From Rheinheimera riviphila (GTDB lineage: Bacteria > Pseudomonadota > Gammaproteobacteria > Enterobacterales > Alteromonadaceae): a DNA stretch of 64,000 bases. A program made the position numbers and the translations under genes. The notes under the pieces are model-generated. The model ran no database searches. It was not told the origin of the DNA and saw nothing but the letters and a program-made list of their open reading frames with translations. The stretch is taken from positions 80,790 through 144,789 of the forward strand of contig NZ_SACS01000003.1 in the NCBI RefSeq assembly GCF_004005945.1, read 5' to 3'. Of this stretch, positions 48,627 through 59,206 are shown one piece after another (position 1 is the stretch's first letter; each line of letters opens with the position of its first letter).

Positions 48627-49962
48627 GGCCTTCCCCATTGGCTTTGGCGTCTGCGTCTAACTGCTGCAGATACTTAAGTTTTTCCAGCAACTGCTTTTCC
48701 AGACCCCGGTCGCTTGGCTGATAAAACTGCTGCCCGGCAAGCTCGTCCGGTAAATAACGCTCGCCGGCGGCATAAGCGCCCGGTTCATGGTGCGCATAAC
48801 GATAACCATCGCCATGCCCCATTTCTTTCATTAACTTGGTTGGCGCATTGCGTAAATGCAGTGGCACTTCAAAAGAAGGTGACTGCTGCACCAAAGCGCG
48901 CATCTGCTTAAAAGCACTGTAGACCGCGTTACTTTTCGGCGCTAATGCCAGATAAATCAACGCTTGGGCAATGGCTCTTTCGCCTTCGGCTGGCCCGACC
49001 CGGCTAAAAGTATCCCAGGCATCCAGTGCAATCGTCAGCGCTCTGGGGTCGGCGTTGCCGATATCTTCCGAAGCTATCGCCAGCAACCGGCGCGCTACAT
49101 ACAATGGATCGCCACCACCTTCTAAAATACGGCAATACCAATACAAAGCGCCATCCGGACTGGAACCACGTACTGATTTATGCAAGGCCGAAATCAGATC
49201 GTAAAACTGATCACCCTGATTATCAAAACCAGGCAGTTGCCGTGGTACCAACTGTTTTAACAGTGCCGCGCTGATATAACTTTCGCCTTGTGCGTGCACC
49301 GATTGCGCCGCTAGTTCCAGTAAATTCAGCAAACGTCTGGCGTCGCCATCGGCCAAGCCTAGTAATAACTCGGTAGCAGCCGGCTCCAACGTCAATTGCT
49401 GTGCGCCTAAACCAGCCTCAACATCGGCCAGTGCCCGGTTCAACACGCTTTGCAGCTCTTCAGCAGCGATTTTTTTCAGGATACAAACCCGTGCCCGCGA
49501 TAACAATGCGTTATTCAGAGAAAACGACGGGTTTTCGGTGGTCGCGCCAATAAAAATAATGGTGCCATCTTCAATATGCGGTAAAAAAGCGTCTTGCTGA
49601 CTTTTATTAAACCGGTGCACTTCATCGACAAACAACAAGGTGCGCTGCTGCCGCTCGATTAACCGCTGTTTAGCGGCGGCAATTTCTTCGCGGATTTCTT
49701 TCACACCAGCAGTCACCGCAGAGATTTTCGCAAGAAATGCATCGGCATGGCTGGCCACCAATTCGGCCAAGGTGGTTTTGCCGGTGCCAGGTGGCCCCCA
49801 GAAAATCAGCGACGTGACGCGCCCGGCTTCAATCGCCTGGCGCAGTGGTGTACCAGGGCCAACTAAATGCTGCTGGCCGACATAGTCGGCCAGTTGTAAC
49901 GGCCGGAGTCTGGCAGCGAGTGGCCGGACGTCAGGCAAAAAGTCGAAACTTAAACTGGTCAC
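48619..49962 (-). CDS. rarA: Replication-associated recombination protein RarA (MgsA), AAA+ ATPase
   Basis: 447 residues, clamp-loader-like AAA+ ATPase acting at stalled replication forks and interacting with SSB. Walker [10 protein letters not shown] near residue 57, Walker [11 protein letters not shown], sensor 1 GATTENPSF and the MgsA-type C-terminal tetramerisation domain ([13 protein letters not shown]) are intact. It starts with GTG at 49962, the G being shared with the lolA stop (AAGTGA), so translation is coupled. It lies between lolA and crcB, the usual order in this group. Confidence 0.95.
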
Positions 49963-50573
49963 TTGTTGCGCAAATCATCCACTTCGACACCTTTGGGTGC
50001 CTCAAATTTAAACAAACTGCTTTCGATATTGACGTTATTTTGGATCGCCAAAAATTCGAAGTCGCTACGCTGACCGTTATTATCCAGCACCGCCATATGC
50101 GATAAGCCAACGCCAGAGAAGGTCAGGGTTAATTGGCGCACCGGATTGTCAGCGCTTTTTGGGGTGATAACAAACTTCTGGCCTTCACCGCTGACTTCGT
50201 ACTGTTGCCACAAGCTAGCATCGTTGGATGTTAACAACACAAACGGCGTCCGGTTCACTTCTTTTTTGGCATCATACAAGCTGACTTGTTCCAACAATTC
50301 GTTGTAATGCCACAAGGTTTTGCCATCACCAATAAACAGGTTTGGCTCCGGGCTTAAAGTTTCAAAGCGAAACAATGACGGCTGCTTTAACGTCAACATG
50401 CCTTCACCGGCTTCTTGTACCGGTTGATTTTTCGCATCAACCACGGTTTGTACAAAGCTGGCTTGATAGCTGTGCAGCCGCGCCAATTTGTTTTTCAGTG
50501 CATCCGCTTGCTCAGCGGCAGCTTGTACACCACCGGCGAACAATAAGCCCAATACAACAACTAACTTTTTCAT
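49959..50573 (-). CDS. lolA: Outer-membrane lipoprotein carrier protein LolA
   Basis: 204 residues with a signal peptide cleaved before AAEQADAL. It carries lipoproteins from the LolCDE complex across the periplasm to LolB. The early helix ([13 protein letters not shown]), the hydrophobic cavity strands and the conserved [17 protein letters not shown] stretch are clear. It follows ftsK with no gap and overlaps rarA. It is the housekeeping copy, distinct from the LolA-like protein at 6150-6932. Confidence 0.95.
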   Translation of the reverse strand: MKKLVVVLGLLFAGGVQAAAEQADALKNKLARLHSYQASFVQTVVDAKNQPVQEAGEGMLTLKQPSLFRFETLSPEPNLFIGDGKTLWHYNELLEQVSLYDAKKEVNRTPFVLLTSNDASLWQQYEVSGEGQKFVITPKSADNPVRQLTLTFSGVGLSHMAVLDNNGQRSDFEFLAIQNNVNIESSLFKFEAPKGVEVDDLRNK

Positions 50574-53408
50574 TTAAAACCCTTTTGGCGGTGGAGGAGC
50601 TAAAACTTCGCGATTTCCGTTGTGACCGGGTCCGCTGACAATGCCGATCTGCTCCATGGTTTCGACCAGGCGGGCAGCGCGGTTATAACCGATCCGGAAG
50701 CGTCGTTGCACGCCGGATACTGAGGCTTTGCGGCTTTCCGTGACAAAAGCCACCGCCTGATCAAACAACGGATCGGCTTCAGCATCTTCGTCTTCCAGCG
50801 TTTCACCCGGTAACAGATTTTCCTCAGTGGTTTCGCCATTGAGAATTTCCGGAATGTAATTCGGACGACCCCGTTTTTTCCAATCGGCTACCACAGCATG
50901 CACTTCGTGGTCATCGACAAAAGCACCATGCACCCGATTTGGCACACCAGAGCCCGGCGGCAAATACAACATATCACCCTGGCCTAATAAACTTTCGGCG
51001 CCTTGTTGATCTAAAATGGTTCTGGAGTCGATTTTTGACGACACCTGAAAGGCAATCCGGGTTGGAATATTGGCTTTAATTAAGCCCGTGATCACATCCA
51101 CCGAAGGTCGTTGTGTCGCCAGAATTAAGTGAATACCAGCGGCCCGCGCTTTTTGCGCAATCCGCGCAATCAGCTCTTCAACCTTTTTGCCCACAATCAT
51201 CATCATGTCAGCGAATTCGTCGATCACCACCACGATTGAAGGTAATTTTTCCAGCAGTGGCGGTTCGGTGCGCATATCGTCCGCCGGGCGCCAGATCGGG
51301 TCACGCAGCGGTTTACCTTCAGCAATTGCATCTGCAACTTTGACGTTGTAGCCCTTGAGGTTACGCACACCAAGTGCCGACATCAGCTTATAACGCCGCT
51401 CCATCTCTCCGACACACCAGCGCAGGCCATTGGCCGCTTCTTTCATATCGGTGACCACTTCGGTCAGCAGATGTGGAATGCCTTCGTAGACTGAAAGCTC
51501 CAACATTTTCGGGTCAATCATTAAGAACCGCACGTCTTCCGGCGTTGATTTATACAGCAGACTACAAATCATCACATTAACGCCAACTGACTTACCAGAA
51601 CCAGTGGTACCAGCCACCAACAAATGCGGCATCTTGGCTAAATCTGCCACCACCGATTTACCGGCGATATCTTTGCCCAGTACCATGGTAAGCGGCGATT
51701 TAGATTGTTCAAACACTTCATCGCCAATCACTTCCGATAAGCGGACGATTTCGCGATGTTGATTTGGTAGTTCCAGACCGATAAAGGACTTGCCTGGAAT
51801 TACTTCCACCACCCGCACGCTAATGGCAGATAAAGAACGGGCTAAATCTTTGGATAAACCAGTGATTTTACTGACTTTCACGCCAGGTGCTAAATCCAGC
51901 TCAAACCTTGTAACCACAGGTCCCGGACAAACCCCAACGACTTTGGCATCGACGTTAAAATCAAGCAGTTTCAGCTCGACTAAGCGCGACACCTTGTCTA
52001 AATCTTCCTGCGAAATTGGATTCACGGTTCTATTCGGGCGGTCTAATAAACTCAGTGCTGGCAGTAATTCGGCCAGCGTTTGCGCCTGAACTGCAGAAGT
52101 GCTGACTGGATCGTCGTCATCGTCCAGATCAAAGGGCGGTTCATCGTTTAACACCGGTGGCGCATAAGGGCTTTGGGTGTGGGCAAAACTTTGTTGTAAA
52201 TCAGCGGTATCGTAACGATCATCAATGGCACTGTAACTTAATTCATCGTCGGCCAGTTCGTCCACACTGACAAAGGCACGGGCTTCAGTGCGGGCGTCCA
52301 GTGGCTGAAATGGCAGCGGCTCCACATGCGCATTAGCGGCTGGGAAAAACGCCCGGCTTTGCAGCTGCGGGTCAATTTTAATGGCAGTTGTGTCCTGAAC
52401 TGTTGGTGTTGCTTGCACCGGCGCAGACTCGGCATAACTATATGCACCAGGTTCGGCCTGGCCATCTGCGGTTTGGATATGTTCCATTTGAGGAACTTCC
52501 ATGTAGTGAAGCTCGGCATATTGTGGTTGAACCGCAGGTTGCTCAACACTTTGCGGCGTTTGCTCCGCATGCAGCGATGCCATATCAAAAGTAGGCTCGA
52601 CCATTTCGCGCATATCAAAACTAAAGGCAGGTTCTTTGCGTTCCTGTACCGGCGGGATCACCTGCACTTTGGCACTGGCAGGCTCGGGTTCAGCAACGTC
52701 GGCAACAACATCATAGGCCGGAATTTTATCTTTGCTGCGCGCAACGGCTTTCACCGCAGGAATTTCAGCGCTGCCAGGGAACGCTGCTTGCGGTGGCGCC
52801 TTTTGGAAACGTGCCGGTAACTGGCGTAAAAAGTGATAACTGTCCATCACAAACCGGCCAAGTTCATCGGCGACGGTTAACCAGGAAATGCCGGTCAGCA
52901 TGGTCAAACCCATGCAAAAACCACAGAGTAACAACAGGCTGCTGCCAACAAAATTCAGATTAGGCAATAAGATGCCGACAATCACATCACCAACCACGCC
53001 ACCGGAGGAATAGATAAAAAAGTCATCAAAATTAATGCTGCTGATGGCACAAGCTGTAATGACCGTGACCAACAAACCCAGCAGACGCAGGCCCAGGATC
53101 AGGTAATCAATCGAAATCAGGTCTTTAAAGCGTTTAAACAGCAGATAACCGCAAAAACCAAAAAATGGTGGGAATAAATAAGACAACCAGCCAAACACCG
53201 CAAACAACACGTCCGCAGTGCGGGCGCCGACCGGCCCGGCAAAATTGTGAATATCGGTGTGGTATCCGGTTTGCGACCAACTCGGGTCCGCGGGATCGAA
53301 ACTTAACAGCGCCAGCAACATAAATGCCGACAAACCGATGAAGATAATTAATCCAACTTCAACCAGTCGTTGGATACCATTGAGTGAGAATACGGTTTTA
53401 GCTTGCAA
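50574..53408 (-). CDS. ftsK: DNA translocase FtsK
   Basis: 944 residues. It couples chromosome dimer resolution and segregation to septum closure. Four N-terminal membrane helices (about 20-190) anchor it at the divisome. A Pro/Gln/acid-rich linker of about 250 residues follows, then the RecA-like motor with Walker [11 protein letters not shown] and Walker [12 protein letters not shown], and a C-terminal gamma winged helix (about 870-935) that reads KOPS. The start is TTG 53408, which gives the family's N-terminus; no ATG serves better. The linker is shorter than in E. coli FtsK. It heads the ftsK-lolA-rarA-crcB-serS run. Confidence 0.95.
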   Translation of the reverse strand: MQAKTVFSLNGIQRLVEVGLIIFIGLSAFMLLALLSFDPADPSWSQTGYHTDIHNFAGPVGARTADVLFAVFGWLSYLFPPFFGFCGYLLFKRFKDLISIDYLILGLRLLGLLVTVITACAISSINFDDFFIYSSGGVVGDVIVGILLPNLNFVGSSLLLLCGFCMGLTMLTGISWLTVADELGRFVMDSYHFLRQLPARFQKAPPQAAFPGSAEIPAVKAVARSKDKIPAYDVVADVAEPEPASAKVQVIPPVQERKEPAFSFDMREMVEPTFDMASLHAEQTPQSVEQPAVQPQYAELHYMEVPQMEHIQTADGQAEPGAYSYAESAPVQATPTVQDTTAIKIDPQLQSRAFFPAANAHVEPLPFQPLDARTEARAFVSVDELADDELSYSAIDDRYDTADLQQSFAHTQSPYAPPVLNDEPPFDLDDDDDPVSTSAVQAQTLAELLPALSLLDRPNRTVNPISQEDLDKVSRLVELKLLDFNVDAKVVGVCPGPVVTRFELDLAPGVKVSKITGLSKDLARSLSAISVRVVEVIPGKSFIGLELPNQHREIVRLSEVIGDEVFEQSKSPLTMVLGKDIAGKSVVADLAKMPHLLVAGTTGSGKSVGVNVMICSLLYKSTPEDVRFLMIDPKMLELSVYEGIPHLLTEVVTDMKEAANGLRWCVGEMERRYKLMSALGVRNLKGYNVKVADAIAEGKPLRDPIWRPADDMRTEPPLLEKLPSIVVVIDEFADMMMIVGKKVEELIARIAQKARAAGIHLILATQRPSVDVITGLIKANIPTRIAFQVSSKIDSRTILDQQGAESLLGQGDMLYLPPGSGVPNRVHGAFVDDHEVHAVVADWKKRGRPNYIPEILNGETTEENLLPGETLEDEDAEADPLFDQAVAFVTESRKASVSGVQRRFRIGYNRAARLVETMEQIGIVSGPGHNGNREVLAPPPPKGF

Positions 53409-53544
53409 GCGCCAGGCCCTATTAAAAGTCGAAAAAAATACCCTGCCAAGATACCAGAGAGCTGGCAGCCGTGCATCTGTTTCAATGCTGCACCACCAGC
53501 GTAACCCATGCTATCTGTTTGTTATTTAACCAATGAATACAACT

Positions 53545-54033
53545 TCAGCCACTGACAGCAACAAAAGTGGTTTGTTTCACTTCTTCCATCACCACATAGG
53601 TCCGGCTTTCCCGGACACTGGGCAGTCGCAATAAGGTTTCGCCTAATAATTCACGATAGGCGGCCATATTGGCAACCCTGGTTTTTAATAAAAAGTCGAA
53701 ACTGCCGGACACCAGGTGACATTCCAGAATTTCATCGAGTTTTTGCACCGCTTTACTAAACTCATCAAAATCTTCCGGCGAGGTTTTACTTAAGGTAATT
53801 TCCACAAACACCAGCAGCGCAGCGCCGACTTTATTCGGGTCCACTCTGGCGTTGTAACCTAAAATAAATTTATCCAGTTCCAGCTTACGCACCCGCTCCA
53901 GACAAGGCGTTGGGCTAAGCCCTACCCTTTTCGCCAGTTCGACATTCGACAACCGGCCATCTTTTTGCAATTCGACCAGAATTTTCCGATCGATGCGGTC
54001 GAGCTTTTTTGCACTGTTATTTTCCGCCAACAT
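53545..54033 (-). CDS. lrp: Leucine-responsive regulatory protein
   Basis: 162 residues. An AsnC/Lrp family DNA-bending regulator with an N-terminal helix-turn-helix (NVELAKRVGLSPTPCLERV) and a C-terminal RAM ligand-binding domain (LVSGSFDFLLKT). It is nearly colinear with E. coli Lrp. It is divergent from ald, a classic Lrp/AsnC arrangement for alanine metabolism. The ATG has no obvious ribosome site, and an Lrp-like operator ends only three bases before it, so strong autoregulation is expected. Confidence 0.95.
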   Translation of the reverse strand: MLAENNSAKKLDRIDRKILVELQKDGRLSNVELAKRVGLSPTPCLERVRKLELDKFILGYNARVDPNKVGAALLVFVEITLSKTSPEDFDEFSKAVQKLDEILECHLVSGSFDFLLKTRVANMAAYRELLGETLLRLPSVRESRTYVVMEEVKQTTFVAVSG

Positions 54034-54035
54034 GC

Positions 54036-54111
54036 TAGTGTATTATTCTGCTAAAAACTGAATGTCAGATGATTATGCTACAAAGATTCAGAAATTCAAA
54101 CATTCATTCTG
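54036..54111. promoter_or_regulatory. Three phased Lrp-like operator sites between lrp and ald
   Basis: Compared with the E. coli consensus YAGHAWATTWTDCTR: TAGTGTATTATTCTG at 54036-54050 matches 14 of 15, CAGATGATTATGCTA at 54066-54080 matches 13 of 15, and CAAACATTCATTCTG at 54097-54111 matches 11 of 15. Centres are 30 and 31 bases apart, close to three helical turns. A TATACT -10 box for ald lies at 54124-54129, so the third site covers its -35 region. Confidence 0.65.
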
Positions 54112-54177
54112 CAAATTCCCCACTATACTAGCCGAATATTTTTACCCCCCTACAGCTCTTACTCAAAGGCGAATATT

Positions 54178-55299
54178 ATGATTATTGGCGTGCCAAAAGA
54201 AATTAAAAACCACGAATACCGCGTCGGTATGACTCCGGCCAGCGTGCGCGAACTTGTTGCACATGGTCACACCGTTTTTGTAGAACATAATGCTGGTAAC
54301 GGCATTGGTTTTGGCGATGCCGACTACACCACTGCTGGCGCCACCGTGCTGGCTACTGCCGCTGAAGTTTTCGCTAAAGCCGACATGATCGTCAAAGTAA
54401 AAGAGCCACAGGCCGTTGAACGTGCCATGTTACGCGAAGGCCAAATCCTGTTTACTTACCTGCACTTAGCTCCTGATTTACCGCAAACTGAAGACCTGAT
54501 CAAATCCAAAGCCATCTGTATTGCCTACGAAACTGTCACCGACAACCGTGGTGGTTTACCGCTGTTAGCGCCAATGTCAGAAGTGGCTGGCCGCATGTCA
54601 ATCCAAGCCGGTGCCCGCGCTCTGGAAAAATCATGTGCTGGTCGTGGCATGTTGTTAGGCGGTGTGCCAGGTGTTGAACCGGCTAAAGTTGTGGTGATTG
54701 GTGGTGGTATGGTTGGTACCAACGCGGCGCAAATGGCCGTTGGTTTAGGTGCCGATGTTGTGGTACTGGATCGCAGTGTTGACGTGTTACGTCGCATTAA
54801 CGCCCAGTTTAACGGTGCAGTGAAAGCCATTTACTCCACTGCTGATGCGTTGGAAAAACACATTCTGGAAGCCGATTTAGTCATTGGTGGTGTGTTAATT
54901 CCAGGTGCTGCAGCGCCTAAATTAGTGACCCGCGAACACGTACGTAAAATGAAAGCCGGTTCAGCCATTGTTGACGTGGCGATCGACCAAGGCGGTTGTG
55001 TTGAAACTTCATACGCGACGACCCATGCTGATCCAACCTTTATCGTTGATGACGTGGTGCATTATTGCGTGGCGAACATGCCAGGCGCAGTACCACTGAC
55101 TTCAACGTTTGCCCTGAACAACGCCACCCTGCCATTTATCATTAAACTGGCCAACAAAGGCTACAAAGCTGCATTACTGGAAGATCAGCATTTAATGAAT
55201 GGTCTGAACGTGATTGGCGGCAAAGTGGTGAACCAACACGTGGCAGAAGCACTGAATCTGCCGTTTGTGGACCCACGACTGGCGTTAAACGCCAACTAA
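54178..55299 (+). CDS. ald: Alanine dehydrogenase
   Basis: 373 residues. It reversibly deaminates L-alanine to pyruvate with NAD+. Arg15 (YRVGMTP), Lys75 (KVKEPQ) and His96 (YLHLAPD) bind the substrate, the Rossmann loop reads [13 protein letters not shown], and the conserved acid lies in VDVAIDQGG. Length and motifs match the soluble hexameric enzyme. An AAAGGCGA ribosome site precedes the ATG. Codons are strongly biased towards the common set, as in highly expressed genes. It probably responds to alanine through the Lrp sites upstream. Confidence 0.97.
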   Translation: MIIGVPKEIKNHEYRVGMTPASVRELVAHGHTVFVEHNAGNGIGFGDADYTTAGATVLATAAEVFAKADMIVKVKEPQAVERAMLREGQILFTYLHLAPDLPQTEDLIKSKAICIAYETVTDNRGGLPLLAPMSEVAGRMSIQAGARALEKSCAGRGMLLGGVPGVEPAKVVVIGGGMVGTNAAQMAVGLGADVVVLDRSVDVLRRINAQFNGAVKAIYSTADALEKHILEADLVIGGVLIPGAAAPKLVTREHVRKMKAGSAIVDVAIDQGGCVETSYATTHADPTFIVDDVVHYCVANMPGAVPLTSTFALNNATLPFIIKLANKGYKAALLEDQHLMNGLNVIGGKVVNQHVAEALNLPFVDPRLALNAN

Positions 55300-55320
55300 G
55301 CACTAAAGTTCTTGTCATCT

Positions 55321-55346
55321 AAAAGCCAGCGAAAGCTGGCTTTTTT
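55321..55346 (+). terminator. ald Rho-independent terminator
   Basis: AAAAGCCAGC-GAAA-GCTGGCTTTTTT, a GNRA-looped hairpin with T run. Confidence 0.93.
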
Positions 55347-55399
55347 ATGCGCCGGATGTTTTGATAACCGTCTGATACTGCAACACAAAGGAAATTTTG

Positions 55400-55873
55400 G
55401 TGAAAATACATACCGGTCTGGTTTTGGCTGGACTGCTGATCAGCGGCTGTCATGCACAACCGCCACAAACAGAATTTCCTGAAAAGTTTGAACTGGTGCA
55501 GCTTCGTGTTGGCTCTTCAGTCCAACAAGTGCAGCTTGCCGATACGGAAGCGAAAAGACGACAAGGTTTGATGGGACAAATTCCGCTACAGCACGGCATG
55601 TTGTTGTTACATCAAACCCCCAAACGGATGGTGTTGTGGATGAAAAATACCCCAAGCGCCCTGGACGTAGCCTTTATCGATGCCAACTGGAACATCGTCG
55701 GCGTGACCCAGATGCAGCCGTTTAGTGAAGATTTACATGAATCACCGGGGCCGGTGTTGGGCGCGCTGGAAATGCCTTTAGGCTGGTTTGCCAAAGCGAA
55801 TATCACTGTTGGCCAGCAACTCGTTTTATGTACAACACCCTGTGAACCGTCAATGAGCAGCAATCCCGATTAA
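55400..55873 (+). CDS. DUF192-family lipoprotein
   Basis: 157 residues. The N-terminal lipobox ISGC puts the lipidated Cys near residue 17. The mature part is a compact DUF192 domain (KRRQGLMGQ..., VLWMKNTPSALDVAFID, EMPLGWFAK), a small beta barrel of unknown biochemical role found across bacteria and archaea. GTG 55400 has AAGGAA six bases upstream and is preferred over the TTG just before it. Two C-terminal Cys (LCTTPC) are four residues apart. It is a single gene convergent with the next one. Confidence 0.88.
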   Translation: MKIHTGLVLAGLLISGCHAQPPQTEFPEKFELVQLRVGSSVQQVQLADTEAKRRQGLMGQIPLQHGMLLLHQTPKRMVLWMKNTPSALDVAFIDANWNIVGVTQMQPFSEDLHESPGPVLGALEMPLGWFAKANITVGQQLVLCTTPCEPSMSSNPD

Positions 55874-55893
55874 AGGATTACCGCAACTCAGGG

Positions 55894-56145
55894 TTAGATA
55901 TCTTTGTCGTCTTTATGCAGGAATATCTCGCTAAAGCCAAAGCGGATAAACTCTTTTTGGCGGAAATCTTTAATCGCAGCGGTGCGCTTTGCAGTCATCG
56001 CCACTTGCTGCTCCATTTTCAGAAACTGTGTTAAATCAATGCCTTCGGCTGCGGCTACTGCTTCATAAATATCATGAAACTTGTCGTAGCTAAATGGGAT
56101 CTGCCGTGGCTGGCCTTTAAATTTATAGGTAATAGCACGGGCCAT
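55894..56145 (-). CDS. Small conserved protein, DUF2960-like
   Basis: 83 residues, soluble, with IPFSYDKFHDIYEAVAAAEG as the recognisable stretch. I associate it with the DUF2960 family of Vibrio/Shewanella-type bacteria; function unknown. Its ATG overlaps the stop of the acyltransferase gene by one base, so the two are coupled. The family name is from memory. Confidence 0.7.
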   Translation of the reverse strand: MARAITYKFKGQPRQIPFSYDKFHDIYEAVAAAEGIDLTQFLKMEQQVAMTAKRTAAIKDFRQKEFIRFGFSEIFLHKDDKDI

Positions 56146-57278
56146 CAGTGTTGCTCCTTGCTGCGCGCTGCGTTAAGGAGCGGATTGGCATACATCTGAC
56201 AAAGCACCGGCCGAATTTGCTCCGGCACTGCCGCTAACCGGCGTTTAAACTGCTCCACCGTACTGTCGTTGGCGTCGACCGCATCAGTCTGATTGGCCGC
56301 CAGGTAATTGGCTGGATACAGCTGATACCCCTGATAAATTTCCCGATCAATGGCTGCTGCCATCGTTTCCGGACTGGCTAAATCTTCGGCATTTTGAATC
56401 ACCGCACCAAAATGCACATGCACCCGGCCTTTCTCGCCAACAATACCCTGCACAATACTTTGGATATCTTCAAACTCGGCTTTTTGATAATTGCCTTCGG
56501 TCTGACGCTGGTACAACTCCTGGGCTTTGGCCAAATCACACGGGTCAAATTCATACGACAAACAGACCGGCACAATCTGCAACGATGCCATATAGTCGGG
56601 GAAAGCCAGTTGTTGTTGCTTGCCGGCGATATAAAACATTTTCAGAATGGCCGGATCGGTCAGATCATTACCATCTTTGGCGCGGCCTTCTTTTTGCGCG
56701 ATCCAGATATGATTGTTGGTATCCAGTGAATGGCGAATATACCCAGATAATTGCCCTAACGCTTTTAACATCTCCCGCGGGCCCTTGGCCGAACGTTTGA
56801 CGATAAAGCTTTTGTTGAGCTTCATCAGCTCGGTGACACAGGTTTTTTTCAGTAAATTGTCGCCAATGGCAATGCGGGCGGTGGTGAAACCATGTTGATG
56901 TAAACACCAGTTGACCAGCGCCGGATCCATCGCGATATCACGATGATTCGATACAAATAAATATGCCTGATTTGGATTCAGTGCAGCAAGACCACTACAG
57001 GTAACCCCTTGGGTGGTACGTTTTAAGGTGTTATCCAGATAACGCGACACATAACGTTGTACCGATTCAACTGTTTGAAAACCGGACCACTTCCGGCGTA
57101 AATACCAGGTCAGTAATGGCGCGGCTACGGCACTCAGCCAGGATGATGCACTACCAAACCGAAATCGGATCACCGCGCGGATAAATTCCGGATCGGCAAT
57201 AATCCGCTGCACAGCAGCCGGAACTTCAGCGTCGTTATAAGGACGGATATCATCAAAATTGTCGGTTACTTCAGTCAC
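56145..57278 (-). CDS. 1-acyl-glycerol-3-phosphate acyltransferase (PlsC-like) family protein
   Basis: 377 residues. It contains the acyltransferase HxxxxD box as SNHRDIAMD (near residue 111) and a later PEGT-like loop that here reads QKEGRAKDG. It would transfer an acyl chain to a phospholipid precursor or related acceptor at the membrane. It is longer than housekeeping PlsC, with extra N- and C-terminal regions, so it is probably one of the uncharacterised paralogues. Translationally coupled to the DUF2960-like gene downstream. Confidence 0.82.
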   Translation of the reverse strand: MTEVTDNFDDIRPYNDAEVPAAVQRIIADPEFIRAVIRFRFGSASSWLSAVAAPLLTWYLRRKWSGFQTVESVQRYVSRYLDNTLKRTTQGVTCSGLAALNPNQAYLFVSNHRDIAMDPALVNWCLHQHGFTTARIAIGDNLLKKTCVTELMKLNKSFIVKRSAKGPREMLKALGQLSGYIRHSLDTNNHIWIAQKEGRAKDGNDLTDPAILKMFYIAGKQQQLAFPDYMASLQIVPVCLSYEFDPCDLAKAQELYQRQTEGNYQKAEFEDIQSIVQGIVGEKGRVHVHFGAVIQNAEDLASPETMAAAIDREIYQGYQLYPANYLAANQTDAVDANDSTVEQFKRRLAAVPEQIRPVLCQMYANPLLNAARSKEQH

Positions 57279-57413
57279 GCTACAGGCCTTTATTAAATCA
57301 ACCCGGCTATTTTACTGATTAACGGCCAGCTGCCTAGCAGATTCGATTGATTTGGCGGAAAAAGCCCAAAAGAAACCCGATATTGAGACTAGATCAGACT
57401 AGGCCAGACCAGA

Positions 57414-57953
57414 TCAGGCTGACTTGGCAAAGTGACGCTGAGGTGTCGGTTTTTGTTGCAGTGCCGGCTGTAAACGGTCATTGAGAACTACGATAGCTTG
57501 GCCGGCAAGCAATTGTTTTCCTTGCAGGTTTTCGCCGCTATCGAGCAACAACAACTGACTGCTGGCGCCATAATTGTTGGTGACAATCGCCAGCATTGAG
57601 ACACGCCCGGCCAGAAACACCAGCTCGGCAATCGCGGGCTGATAGTGTTGAGATACCGGATTAAAACCCCAGCTTTTATGACCGGTTTGGCGCACAAACT
57701 GCTGACAACAAAGCGCATCAACAGACGCGGCAAAACACGCTTCTTCACTAAACTTCAGCTGTTCGAGTGAATGCCAGAAGGTCCAGTAAAACTGCGCTTG
57801 CTCTAAAGTGAAATGGCTTTCTTCGATGGTAATCAGCTGTGATGATGAAAATGGCGTCAACTGCAACGCAGCACCGGTATCGAGTTGCAGTTGCGATTGC
57901 TGCTGCGAAGGCACCAGCCATTGCCACTTAGCGGTCGGAGTATAAGCTGACAT
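57414..57953 (-). CDS. zapC: Cell division protein ZapC
   Basis: 179 residues. ZapC stabilises FtsZ polymers in the Z-ring. Although divergent from the E. coli protein, it keeps WQWLV near the N-terminus, KSWGF in the middle, LLLLDSGEN and the C-terminal VVLNDRLQPAL. It lies immediately downstream of pyrD on the same strand, as in E. coli, which supports the assignment. Confidence 0.88.
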   Translation of the reverse strand: MSAYTPTAKWQWLVPSQQQSQLQLDTGAALQLTPFSSSQLITIEESHFTLEQAQFYWTFWHSLEQLKFSEEACFAASVDALCCQQFVRQTGHKSWGFNPVSQHYQPAIAELVFLAGRVSMLAIVTNNYGASSQLLLLDSGENLQGKQLLAGQAIVVLNDRLQPALQQKPTPQRHFAKSA

Positions 57954-58058
57954 GTCATTTCACCTTGACGATTGAATACCATGTCAGCGTTTTACACTTT
58001 GCCGATCAATAAGTTAAAGATTAATTTGCTCTAACTAACCATGATCCGCACTGGATCG

Positions 58059-59069
58059 TTATAAGCTGTTGACGATCGACCGGATCAAGTCTGGCCCTTG
58101 ATAAATAAAGCCGGTATAAACTTGCACCAGCTGCGCACCAGCGGCAAATTTTTCTTTTGCTGCATCAGCACTCTCAATACCACCGACACCAATAATCGGG
58201 AATTCTGGCCCTACTGCAGCACGCAATTGCGTGACCACAGTGGTACTTTTCGCCCGCACAGGCGCGCCGCTTAACCCACCCATTTCTTCAGCAAATTGAA
58301 GACCTTGCACCAAACTTCTATCCAAAGTGGTATTGGTAGCAATAGCGCCATCCATCTTACTTTGCAATAAAGTATCGGCGACTTGCTGCACCGCAACTTC
58401 ATCCATATCCGGCGCGATTTTGACAAACACCGGCACATACTTCTGATATTTCGCCGCCAGATCCAGCTGCTCATTTTTGACGCTGATCAATAAGTCCATC
58501 AACGCATCGCCAAACTGGAGATCCCGAAGTCCGGGCGTATTGGGCGAAGAAATATTCACCGTGATATAACTGGCGTACGGATACACCTTGCGCATGCAGT
58601 GGATATAGTCGTCTTTACCCTGCTCGTTTGGCGTGTCTTTGTTCTTGCCAATGTTGATGCCAAGCACGCCTTTATAACGAGCGTTTTTGACGTTCTCGAC
58701 CAGATAATCCACGCCTTTATTGTTAAAGCCCATCCGGTTAATAATGGCATTGGCTTGTGGCAGACGGAAAATCCGTGGTTTGTCATTGCCAACTTGTGGC
58801 CGCGGGGTCACGGTGCCGACTTCGATAAAACCAAAACCCATCTGTGAAAATGCGTCGATACAGTCAGCGTTTTTATCAAGACCTGCCGCCAGTCCAACCG
58901 GATTCTCAAAGCGGATCCCGGCAACCGTCACCGGTTTGGCCGGCAGTTGCTGGCGCCACAACGCCGACAATGGGGTGTGTTGCAGTGTTTTTAGACTACC
59001 CAGCGCAAAATGATGCGATTTTTCGGCATCAGCACAAAACATCAGTTGTCTTGCAAGTTGATAAAACAT
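58059..59069 (-). CDS. pyrD: Dihydroorotate dehydrogenase, quinone-dependent (class 2)
   Basis: 336 residues, the same as E. coli PyrD. The FMN enzyme of pyrimidine synthesis oxidises dihydroorotate and passes electrons to membrane quinone through an amphipathic N-terminus ([20 protein letters not shown]). Catalytic Ser in [11 protein letters not shown] marks class 2; [10 protein letters not shown] and [11 protein letters not shown] bind FMN. It is followed on the same strand by zapC. Confidence 0.97.
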   Translation of the reverse strand: MFYQLARQLMFCADAEKSHHFALGSLKTLQHTPLSALWRQQLPAKPVTVAGIRFENPVGLAAGLDKNADCIDAFSQMGFGFIEVGTVTPRPQVGNDKPRIFRLPQANAIINRMGFNNKGVDYLVENVKNARYKGVLGINIGKNKDTPNEQGKDDYIHCMRKVYPYASYITVNISSPNTPGLRDLQFGDALMDLLISVKNEQLDLAAKYQKYVPVFVKIAPDMDEVAVQQVADTLLQSKMDGAIATNTTLDRSLVQGLQFAEEMGGLSGAPVRAKSTTVVTQLRAAVGPEFPIIGVGGIESADAAKEKFAAGAQLVQVYTGFIYQGPDLIRSIVNSL

Positions 59070-59141
59070 AACAAACCTATTTGTTGTTGAAAATAATCAG
59101 CGGCATCGACTTAGACTATCGCACCAACGCCCACCATTAAA

Positions 59142-59174
59142 CGATAAAAGAATGCCCCGGATAATCGGGGCATT
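59142..59174 (-). terminator. gdhB Rho-independent terminator
   Basis: Minus-strand reading: AATGCCCCG, 5 bases, CCGGGGCATT, then a T-rich tract CTTTTAT. It lies about 33 bases past the gdhB stop. Confidence 0.75.
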
Positions 59175-59206
59175 CAGCGGTGTTCAGTTAGTTCGGCATC
59201 AAAGCC

